From JAXGPP01 sp964436865 (GTDB lineage: Bacteria; Planctomycetota; Planctomycetia; Pirellulales; Thermoguttaceae): 22,779 bases of DNA. The stretch covers positions 1-22,779 of the forward strand of contig CAYTFK010000081.1 in assembly GCA_964436865.1 (NCBI GenBank), read 5' to 3'. The position numbers were made by a program, and so were the translations under genes. Shown piece after piece: positions 6,662-18,600 of the stretch. The notes below the pieces were generated by a model. That model worked only from the letters and a program-made list of their open reading frames with translations, had not been told where the DNA came from and made no database searches. Each line of letters opens with the position of its first letter. Positions within the stretch are counted from its first letter, which is position 1.

Positions 6662-9600
6662 GTGGCAGGGCTCTTTGGTTGGCTGGGCAGACGGTCGGCA
6701 ATCTCGAAGTCCCGGAGTTCACGCCGCCGACATCATTCGGCGGCCCGATATTCCAGTAACGGGTGGCGGCAGTCGCGGATCGAATCGCTGGAACGAAGGC
6801 ACCTGTTGGCCATCGCCGCGTCTGTCGATTTGGTGCCGGAGCCCTTGTGGCAGGCCGGCGGATTCGATGATGCATCGACGGCATCGTGGTTGCTTGCCGA
6901 CACGGCGGAGGCGAGCGGGCATCGGTTGAATATCGGACAGCTTCGCTCCCTGCTCGCACAGGCGCCCCATGAGCAGAGCCCGAATGCATTCGCGAACTCG
7001 GCGGTGATTGCCATTCCCACGCCGAGCGAGGGAGCGGCGCGATTCCGAATTGTGGAATCACCGATCATGGCGCCGGAACTGGCGGCCAGATTTCCCGCCA
7101 TCAAGACGTTCGCTGGACAGGGCATCGATGATCCTACCGCCACCATTCGCTGTGACATCACCCCAGCCGGCTTCCATGCCCAGGTACTCTCGTCGTCGGG
7201 CGGCTACTATATCGATCCCTGGCCATCCGGAGGAGCTGATTTCTATGCCAGTTACTATGCTCGAGCAGGGTCGCCGGTTGAGGAGTCGGTGCGAGAGTGG
7301 CCGGCGACGGGTGAGGCCGACTTCCTCCCCGGTCCGCTGGCAGCAAACCGCTTGGTCTCGCTCGACGCGTCGGAATCGTTCAGCAGCGCTCGCTCCGGAA
7401 CGGAGCTTCGCACTTATCGGCTGGCCGTCGCCGCCACGGGCGAATACACCGCGTTCCATGGCGGGACTGTCCTGGCGGGGCAAGCGGCCATCGTCACAGC
7501 AATCAATCGCGTGAGCGGGATCTACGAACGCGATCTATCCGTGCGGCTGGAACTTGTGGCGAACAATGACCTGTTGGTGTACACGAATGGGTCCACCGAT
7601 CCGTATACCAATTCGGACCCGAGCGCGCTAGTCAGCCAGAATCAGACGAACATCGACGCCGTGATCGGCAACACAAATTACGACATCGGTCACGTCTTCA
7701 GCACAGGAGGAGGCGGGCTGGCTTATCTGGGCGTCGTTGGGTATACGGGGTGGAAGGCGAGGGGGGCGACCGGCATCTCCAATCCAACGGGTGATTCGTT
7801 CTACGTCGATTACGTCGCCCACGAGATGGGGCACCAGTTCAATGCGCACCACACTTTCAACGTGTCTGACTCGCAGCGCGACGCCACGGCCGCATACGAG
7901 CCCGGCAGCGGATCAACGATCATGGCCTATGCGGGGCTGTTTGGCGCGAACAACCTCCAGACTCATAGCGACGACTACTTCCACTCGAAGAGCTTCGACG
8001 AGATCATCACATTCGTCGATGCGACAATATCGACGGTTGGCACGCGCACACCCACGGGAAACAACATACCTGTTGTGGACGCCGGCGCCGACTACACGAT
8101 TCCCGCGCGTACGCCCTTCGTGCTCACGGCAACGGGAAGCGACCCGGACGGCGATACGCTGACTTACTGCTGGGAAGAGCGGGATCTTGGCCCGGCGCAG
8201 TCGCTTTCCGATCCCGACAACGGCTCCAGCCCGTTGTTCCGCTCCTTTTCGCCAACTACCAGCCCGACGCGATACTTTCCCCGCTTGGCCAATCTGCTCA
8301 ACAACACCGCCTCCGTCGGGGAGAAACTGCCGACCACGAACCGCACGCTCAACTTCCGCGTGACGGCCCGCGACAATCGCAGCGGCGGTGGCGGCGTCAA
8401 CACCGACGACCTGCAACTCATGGTTGTCGATACCGGTGCGCCCTTTCAGGTTACCAGCCCGAACTCCGCCGTCACCTGGGTGGGCGGCACAACCCAGACC
8501 GTCACCTGGAATGTGGCCGGCACCACGGCCAATGGAATCAACGCGTCGAACGTCGATATCCTCCTGTCAACGGACGGCGGCAACACGTATTCCGTGCTTC
8601 TGGCCACTGATACTCCCAACGATGGTGCCCAAGACATCTTCGTGCCGGATATTGCCAGCACCAGTGCTCGCATTAAGGTCCAGCCGGTGGGAAACGTCTT
8701 CTTCGACGTCTCGGACTACAACTTCACTGTGCAGCAGGGGTCAAATCATGCCCCGGTGCTCGACTCGTCCGGAGTCATGTCTCTGGCCGCGATCACTGAG
8801 GACGATACGGCCAACTCGGGCACGCTCGTCTCCGCGATTATTGCCAGCGCCGGCGGCGATCGGATCACCGATCCCGATCCCAGTGCATTGGAGGGGATCG
8901 CCGTGATCAGTGTCGTCAACAGCAACGGCAATTGGCAGTACTCGATCGATGGCGGCGCAAACTGGCTCTCTTTCGGCACGGTCGGTGGGTCGTCGGCCCG
9001 GTTGTTGGCGTCCGATTCACAGACGCGTGTGCGTTTCGTGCCCGGGCCGAACTATGAAGGCATGCTCGAATCTGGCATCGGATTCCGCGCCTGGGACCGC
9101 ACGAGCGGCGTCAACGGCGGCGTAGCCGACACGCTCATCAACGGCGGCGCGACTGCGTTCAGCAGCGAGACCGAAACGGCCTCGATCACCGTCAACGGTG
9201 TGAACGACGCCCCAGTTCTCGATCCGTCGGGCAATATGTCGCTCGCGACCATTACCGAGGACAGTTCCCCTGGCACCGGCACACTCGTCTCCGCAATCAT
9301 CGCCAGCGCCGGTGGAGAGCGGATCACGGATGTCGACTCGTTTGCCCAAACAGGAATTGCAGTCATCGGTGTCGACAATACGAACGGGACATGGGAGTTC
9401 TCGATTGACGGTGGCGGCTCCTGGTTGCCGATGGGCAGCCCGACAGCCGGCGGGGCGAGACTCCTGGCGGCCAACTCCTCTACCCGCGTGAGGTTCCTGC
9501 CCAATCCGAACTACAGCGGCACGGTCGATCCGGGGATCACGTTTCGCGCCTGGGACGTGACTGCCGGCGTGAACGGCGGCACGGCCGACGCGAGCACCGG

Positions 9601-12600
9601 CGGGGGAGCGAGCGCATTCAGCCTCGCGACCGAGACGGCTTCAATCACCGTGACGGGTGTGAACGACGCTCCGGTGCTCGACAACACCGGAGATATGAAG
9701 TTGGCAGACATCAACGAGGATGATGCTGCCAATCCAGGCACCCGAGTCTCCGAGATCATTTTGAGTGCCGGCGGCGATCGGATCACCGATCCGGATTCGG
9801 GGGCTCTGGAAGGCATTGCGATCATCGCCGTTGCCGCAGGGACGTGGCAGTATCGCTTGACTCCTACTGGCACGTGGTCAGCGGTGGGGACTGTATCTTC
9901 GAGTTCAGCATTGCACCTTGCCGATGATAGCTTCATCCGATTCGTCCCGGCAGCCAATTTCAGTGGAACGATCAATTCCGCCATCACTTTCAGGGCCTGG
10001 GATCGGTCCAACATTGCCGCTGCCCCGGTTGGGCAGAAGAAGAGCATTTCTTCCACCGGCGGCGCCACGGCATATAGCGTTGATACGGAAACCGCTTCAA
10101 TCACGGTTCTCCCTGGCAACGACGCCCCCGTGTTGAACAACAGCGGCACGATGACGCTGAATCCGATCAACGAAGACGACACGACAAACGGCGGCACGCT
10201 CGTGTCGGACATCATCCTCAGCGCGGGGGGCGATCGGATTACGGACATCGATCCGGACGCATTGGAAGGGATCGCGATCATCAATGCGGACATCGGGTCC
10301 GGCTCGTGGCAGTTCTCCATTGATGGCGGCAGCACATGGAGCGACATGCCGCAGCCATCAGCCTCCGAGGCCCGGTTGCTGGCCGCCGATGCGCGGATCA
10401 GGTTCGTACCGGTCGCCAACTACTTCGGGACGGTCGGCAATGCGCTGACTTTCCGCGCGTGGGACCAGTCGAGCGGAACCAACGGCGGCACGGCTAACCC
10501 CGGTACGGGTGGTGGCTCGACTGCGTTCAGCACCGCAACTGAGACAGCGGACATCACGGTGAATCCGGTCAATGATGCCCCGGTGTTGAACACGTCGGCC
10601 AACCCGGTCCTGCCTGACGTGCCGGAAGACATGGCGGACCCCGCCGGCCAGTCGCTACCACAGATCGTGCTTGCCGGGACGATCACCGACGCGGACGGAG
10701 TGGCGATACAGGCCATCGCCATCACCGCGGTCGATGACCTGCATGGAACGTGGCAGTACCAGGCGGTCGGCACGACTACTTGGACTCAAATCTCCGCCTC
10801 TCCCACGGAGTCGCTGCTGCTCGATGCCTGGTACAAGATCCGATTCGTACCTTCCCGCGACTTCTTTGGCACCGCTACGTTCACCTTCCGAGCGTGGGAC
10901 AAGACCGCCGGGTTAGCTGGCGGCACGGCCAACACGACTGTCAACGGTGGTGCGACGCCGTACAGTGTCGACACTGACACGGCGACTGTCGTTGTCATCC
11001 CGATTAACGATGCGCCCATCCTGAGCACTATTGCGAGTCCGCGCCTGACCGATATCCCGGCGAACGTTTTCGACTCGGCGGGAGATACGATCGGAACGGT
11101 TCTCATCGATGGATCGATCACCGACCCCGACGCAGTCGCGGTCGAGGCAATCGCCGTCACAACGGTCGACAACACCCATGGAACCTGGCAGTACCAACTC
11201 GCCGGCCAAAGTACCTGGGCCGACATCGCCGCGTCTTCAACGAACTCGCTGCTGCTGGGCGCCGCCGACAGGGTCCGCTTCACTCCCGAAGCAGGGTGGT
11301 CTGGGGAGGCCACGTTCACTTTCCGGGCGTGGGACCAGAGCACGGGAACGGCTGGGAGTCTCGCAGACTCTTCGACCGCTGGCGGCACAACGGCCTTCAG
11401 CGCTGACACGGATACCGTCAGCGTCACCGTGTTGCCGGCAGCGCAGAATCAGGCTCCGGTGCTCGATCCCAGCTACACTCCAGCTCTATCAGGCATCACC
11501 GAGGACAACGCCGACCCGACCGGGGATACCGTTGCCGCAATCGTCGTCGACGGTTCGATCTCCGACCCCGATGGCGCCGCGGTCGAGGCAATTGCCGTAA
11601 CTGCGGTCGACAACTCTCACGGCAGGTGGGAGTATCAGTTGAGCGGCCAGACCACTTGGACGGTCCTCATTGCCACGTCAACCAGTTCGTTGCTTCTGGG
11701 CCCGGCCGACAGGATCCGCTTTGTTCCTGCGCAGGATTTCAGTGGTTCAGCGATGTTCACCTTCCGTGCATGGGACCAAAGTACCGGTTCGGCGGGCGTA
11801 CCGGCCGACACGAGCGTCAACGGCGGAACAACGGCCTTCAGCGTGGCCACCGACACGGTTACCGTGGCAGTACTTGGAGCGAACGATGCTCCGGTCTTGA
11901 ATCCCATCGGCGCGATGTCCCTGGCGGCCATCAATGAAGACGAAACGGCCAACGCCGGCACGCTGGTTGCGGCGATCATCGACAGTGCGGGCGTCGATCA
12001 AATCACCGATGCCGATCCCGATGCGGTCGAGGGGATTGCCGTCATTGCGGCCGACAGCACCCATGGTTCCTGGCAGTTCAGTACCGATGGTGGCAGCAAC
12101 TGGCGTGACATGGGAAGTCCATCATCGGCGGCTGCGCGGCTTCTGGCAGCGGACGCCAGTACCCGGGTGCGCTATGTGCCCAGCGCTGACTTCAGCGGCA
12201 CAATTGGCAACGGCCTCACGTTAGTGGCGTGGGACAGGACCAGCGGTTCAAGCGGCAGCACGGCCGACGCCAGCACGCGTGGTGGTGCGACCGCATTCAG
12301 CGAGGGGGTGAAAACTGCGTCGATTGTGGTCAACGCCGTGAACGACGCCCCGGTGCTTGATTCGTCGGGAGACACTTCGCTGGCAACGATTAACGAAGAC
12401 GACACCAGCAATGCGGGGACGCTCATATCGGCGATGATTGCCAGTGCTGGCGGCGACCGGATTACCGACGCCGATACAGGCGCTGTCGAAGGTGTCGCAA
12501 TCACCGGCGCTTCGTCGGCCTACGGAAGCTGGCAGTACTCGACAAATAACGGCGGCAACTGGCACCCGCTCGGCACTCCAACAGTTGCCGCAGCCCGGCT

Positions 12601-15600
12601 TCTCGCGGCAGACGCGAGTACCCGTATTCGCTTCGTACCCAATGCGGACTTCAACGGACTGATCGATTCGGCGATCACGTTTCGTGCCTGGGATGTCACG
12701 GTCGGGACCAATGGCGAAACGGCCGACACGGGCGCGGGGGGCGGCACCTCGGCTTTCAGCGTGAATGCCGAGACGGCATCGATCGCGGTTTTGGCGGTGA
12801 ACGATGCGCCGTTGAACACGCTGCCGGGCTACAGCCCCGCGGTGGAAGATACTCCAATCGTCTTTACCGCCCCAGATACTTTTCTGATCAGCGACGTGGA
12901 TGCCGGGTCGAGCCCGGTAAAGGTGACGCTGATCGCCGCCTCGGGATTAGTCACGCTTGGCAGCGTCGCCGGTCTGACTTTCATCGAAGGCGACGGCATC
13001 AGCGACTTGACGGCGATTTTCACCGGCACAATCGCCGCAATCAACGCGGCGTTCGATGGACTATCGTTCTCGCCCGATTCGAACTACTCCGGCATTACGA
13101 GCATCCGAATCACGACCGACGACCTTGGCAATACCGGTTCAGGTGGTGCAAAGAGCGACACCGATACGCTGAACATCTCCATCGCCGCCGTCAACGATGC
13201 CCCGGTGATTGTTCTGCCGAGTGCCCAGACAACGAGTGAGGACACGCCGCTGGTGCTTTCCGCGGCCGGCGGAAACTTGATTGGAGTAACCGATATTGAC
13301 GCCATCTCCTACCCAGTGAGGGTGACGCTTACGGCTGCCAATGGTGTCCTCACGCTGAACGGAACTTCGGGACTGACCTTTACGACCGGCGATGGCACTT
13401 CCGATGCTTCGATGGACTTTACCGGCGCGCTGGCGAGCGTCAATGCGGCACTCAACGGTCTGTCCTTTTCTCCGACCTGGAATTTCGTGGGATCGGCGAG
13501 CATCACAATCAGCGCCAACGATCAAGGCAATACCGGGTCTGGCGGATCTCAGATCGACTCCGACGTCCTCACGATCGCGGTCACGTCGGTCAACGATGCT
13601 CCCATCATGAGCGAAAGCGGCACGATGTCGCTACCGGCGATCGAGGAAGACGAATACTCCAACACCGGCGCGCTGGTGTCGGCGGTCATCGCCAGCGCGG
13701 GCGGTGATCCGATTTTCGACTACGACGATGGCGCCCTGGAAGGGATCGCAGTTACGGCAGTAGACAATGCCAATGGCGTCTGGCAGTATTCGATCGACGG
13801 TGGATCGAGCTGGATCGCGTTCGGTGTGCCGGGAATCCGTTCGGCACGGCTTCTGGCAGCCGATAACCAGACACGGGTGCGATTCGTACCCAATGCTGAC
13901 TTCAACGGCACCGTCAGCGACGGGCTGACTTTCGTCGCGTGGGACCAGACCGACGGCGTCAATGGCGGCGTCGGCGAGACCTGGACTCGCGGGGGCACCA
14001 CGGCGTTCAGCATTGGGATCCAACATGCGTCGATCGTCGTCAGCGCAGTCAACGACGCGCCCCTTCTTGACAATACGGGCAGCATGTCGCTGGTCGCGAT
14101 CCAGAGAAACGCGTTCGACAACCCGGGCACCAGCGTGGCAGCGATTATCGATAGCGCAGGTGGGAACCGGATTACCGACGTGGATGCCGGCGCACTCAAG
14201 GGCATCGCTGTGACGGCCGTCGACAACGCAAACGGCAGGTGGGAGTTCTCGACGAACGACGGCGACTCGTGGACGGCCTTTGGCGCACCCGCCGAGACAG
14301 CGGCCAGGCTCCTGGCCGCCGACGCGTTGACCCGGGTGCGGTTCGTACCCAATCCGGATTACGTGGGGACGGTGCTTGCGGGGATCACGTTCCGCGCGTG
14401 GGATCGAACGAGTGGGCTGAACGGGGACACGGCAGATGCTTCCTCTACGGGTGGTACGTCAGCCTTCAGCCTGGCCTTCGAGACGGCGTCGATTGCCGTC
14501 GACTCCGGGGCCCAGATCCGCGGCGTGAAGTGGCTCGATACCGACGGCGACGGTCTGCGCGCCCCTGGCGAGCTGGGCCTGGAAGGCTGGACGATTTTCC
14601 TCGACAGCAACGGCAACGGCCTACTCGACACGGGCGAGCGATCCACCGTGACCGCGTCCGACGGCAGCTACGCGTTTCAGGATCTCGATGCCGGCACCTA
14701 CACGGTCGCCGAGGACGTGCGCTGGGGTTGGCAGCAGACTTCTCCTCAACCGCAGGTGTTCAGCCAGGTCTCGTTCCCCGCCCCGCTCCAGGCGAGCATC
14801 CGCGACAGCCTCCTTGACGGCACGCCAGATGCCTTCAATACCGGCAACTGGCTGCTGGAGCGGTTCAACGGTCCGACGACGTTCCGCGAGTCTCGGGTCA
14901 TCGCGGAAATCCCGCTGGCGTCTCTATCGGGTCGCATTCCCTCACGGGCCTCTGTGAATTTTGAGATGGGAATCAACAACGGCGCCGGGGCCCAATACCG
15001 CGAGTTCGACGTCTATGTCTATGCCGGTAATGGCATCGCCGCGCTCAGCGACTACGCGGCTGCCGGGACAAAAGTCGGCACCGTATCGATCTCTGTCGGG
15101 TCAACTGCCCCTCGTTACAGCCTGGATGTGACCGCCCCGCTGGCCACGCTTGTGGGGAGCGGCGCAAGTCATCTGGGGATTCGGCTCGATCCCATCACAG
15201 ATAACACGTTCGCCACGCTCGCCGAAGATTTCGTCCTGAACATTGCTGGTTCGCCCGGTACACACACGATCAGCGTTGCACTCGGGCAGGTGATCGACAA
15301 CGCCCATTTCGGTAACCGCGCCTCGCCCGGTGAGGTTGCCGGCATCGTCTGGAACGATCTTGACGGCGACGGCCAGCGTGATGCGGGAGAGAACGGGATA
15401 CCCGGCCAGACGCTCTTTCTCGATACCAATCGCAACGGAGAGCGGGAGCCGGGTGAGCTGCTCGCCACGAGTGCCGCTGATGGAAGTTATCGCTTCACGG
15501 GACTCGAGCCGGGCCCGCATTCAGTTGTCCAACTGCCGCAATATCAATGGCAGCAGACCTCGCCCGCACTCGTCACCGCGGGAAGCGGCGTGCTTGGCTC

Positions 15601-18600
15601 CAGTACGTTCTTCACGAGTGGCACGCTCGTGCGTCCCATGTCGGCCGTTTACAGTCCCGACGGTCGGCAAGTCTATGTGATCGGCGCGACAAACGCCACG
15701 CTGGAGGTGTACTCCCACGACCCTGCGTCCGGCACCTTGAGCTGGCTGCAGACATTTGCCGACGATCAGGCGGGCGTTGATGGGCTGCGTTATCCGCTTT
15801 CCTTGGCGATAAGCCCTGACGGCCGCCACGTCTATGTGGGTGGGAACACGGACGACGCGATCGCGATCTTTCAGCGGAACAATGCAACGGGCCTTCTCTC
15901 TTTTGTCTCTGTGATACGAGATTCCGATCCGCAGATCACCGCCCTCGACTCGATCGTGTCGACGACCGTCAGTCCCGATGGGTTGCACCTCTATGCGACC
16001 GCGGGATTCAACAATTCGCTGGCCATTTTTGCCCGCAACACAACGACTGGTGGGCTCACGCTCGTCCAGGTCCTGCACGAAGGCGTCGATGGGATCTCGG
16101 GCCTGCAGTACCCGGAGACATCGCTCGTCAGCCCCGATGGCCGCCACGTCTACGTCGCTTCATCTGGCAATGATTCGTTGGCCGTGTTCCGCCGCGATCC
16201 GGCCACGGGCCAGCTCGCTTTCGTCCAGTTGCTGCGTCAAGGTGTCGGCGGCGTGGCGGGGCTCGACAACGTCAAGGAACTTGCGATCAGTCCTGACGGT
16301 AGTCATGTCTACTCCGCGGCATGGTCTGAAAGCGCGATCGGCATTTTTGGCCGCGATGCGGCTACCGGCAGGCTGTCGTTCGCCGGAGCGATCCGCGACG
16401 GCGAGTCGGCCGATGGGTTGCTTTCTGCCAGTTCCGTCGCAGTGAGTCCCGACGGCGGTTACGTCTATGCTACGGGTTGGAGCGAAGATGCTGTAGCGGT
16501 CTTCCAACGCGATGTGGTCAGCGGCGGACTGAATTTTGTTCAGGTCGTACGCGATACGACCGGCGGCCGCCTCGATGGTGCCCGTAGCGTGCGGGTCAGC
16601 CCCACAGGGCAACATGTGCTCGCGCTTGGGGAGTACGCGAACTACCAGGTCGTCCTCACGCGCGACGGGCACACCGCTGCATCGCCCCACCCTGTCCTGC
16701 TCAACGCTGGGACTGTGGTTGCGGGAATCGACTTCGGCAACGCGGCCTTGCCCACCGACCTGACGGTCGTCATCAACCGCACGTCGATTGCAGAGAGTAT
16801 CGGCGCTGCGGCCGCCGTCGGCACGGTTATCCGAACGGGAAACCTGGCCCTGCCGCTGGAGGTGACGCTTGCCAGCAGCGACACGAGTGAAACGCTCGTG
16901 CCTGCGACGGTGACCATCCCGGCTGGCCTCAGCGGGGTCACGTTCAACATTGATGCGGTCAACGACAACACTGTCGACGGCACACAGACAGTCACCATCA
17001 CGGCTTCAACCGCCGGCTTTACCCCGGGCAGCAATACGCTCGATGTGATGGACGATGAAACGCCCGGGTTCACGATTATTGGCGGTCCGGCGGTTCTCGT
17101 TTCCGAATCGGGAACCTCGGTTGCGTTCGATGTTGTGCTCTCCGCTGAGCCGCTCAGCAACGTGGTCATTGCGGTCTCAAGCAGCGACACGGGTGAAGCT
17201 TCGGTGACCAAGTCTTCGCTCACTTTCAGTCCCGCCGACTGGAACGTGCCCCAACGCGTCACCGTGACCGGAATTGATGACGCCGTTTGCGATGGCGACC
17301 AGAGCACGATCATCACGCTGTCGATTGACGATGCTCTCTCCGACGATGCCTTCGACGCACTCCCCGATCAGATGGTAGTGGCATTGACCGTTGACGACGA
17401 TGTCGCGGCGCTCACGCTCACGATCGCGGCAGCATCGATTTCCGAAGGGGCTGGGCCGGGTGCCACCACGGCCACGATCACCCGGAATACGGACCCGACG
17501 AACGCCATGGTCGTCGTGCTGTCGAGCAGCGACTCAAGCGAGGCGGCGGTGCCGGTCTCGGTGACTATCCCCGCAGGTCAGACATCCGCTCAATTCACTA
17601 TCGAGGCTGTGGACGACGCCATTGTGGACGGGACTCAGCCGGTTACCGTTTCGGGAACCGCGGTCCTATGGAGCAAGGAGACGGTGGACTCAGCCGGAGA
17701 TGTCGGTGCGTGGGCGTCGCTGGCTATCGACAGCGCGAATCAGCCACGAATTGCCTACGAGGACCGAGCGACTCGAGATCTGAAGTATGCGGCCTACTCG
17801 GATGGCTCTTGGAGCTTGCAGACGGTCGACGGAAGTACAGACATTGTCGGACAATACGCATCTTTGGCCATCGACTCGCAGGATCGCCCGCACATTGCCT
17901 ACCAGAACTTCAGCAAGACCACACTGCTTTACGCCTACTACAACGGCACCTCCTGGCATCTGGAGACGGCCGACACGAATTCGTACCTGCAACTCTCGCT
18001 GGCGATCAATGACGAGAACCGGCCGTTGATCAGTGCTTTCAATCACAACACCTTCGATCTGAACCTGGCGGAACGCGGCGCCACGGGCTGGAACGTCACC
18101 ACTCTCAGCGAGCCGAAGCAGTCGGGTTACCATACATCGCTCGCTCTGGATGCGGCCGGCAACCCGTGGGTCAGCTACTTCAACGTGACTGATTCCCAGT
18201 TGATTCTCGCCAAACGGATATCGGGCGTCTGGGAGTTTGAGACGATTGATTCCGGTTCCTCATTCCGGTTCACTTCGCTGGAATTGGACTCGCTCGGTCG
18301 GCCTCACGTCAGTTACCAAGACTATACGCGTGGCAACATCAAATATGCCTACTTCGATGGCTCGTCCTGGCAGCGCACGACGATCGACAGCGTGGGAACG
18401 TTGGATGCCTACACTTCGCTCGAGTTGGATTCCGCGGATCGCCCATCGATCGGCTATAGTAGTTCAGGCGGTGTGAAGTTCGCCACCTTCAACGGCGACC
18501 GTTGGACGACGGAGCTGGTCGCCAGTGGGGCGTCGTACCCGTCGTTGGCGATCACCAGCAACGGCATAGCACGGATCGCCTATTATGACGCGGTTGCGAA

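Noticed and set aside
9511..10419. 302-codon minus-strand reading frame opposite the giant gene
   Set aside because: It is antisense to conserved repeats in the giant protein, and similar minus-strand frames recur opposite most repeat units. This is codon-bias mirroring of a GC-rich repetitive gene, with no domain of its own.
8744..14500. Repeat array considered as an assembly collapse or expansion
   Set aside because: The units are clearly diverged at protein and DNA level and keep one frame, so individual units can be trusted, although the copy number could still be affected by very similar units.
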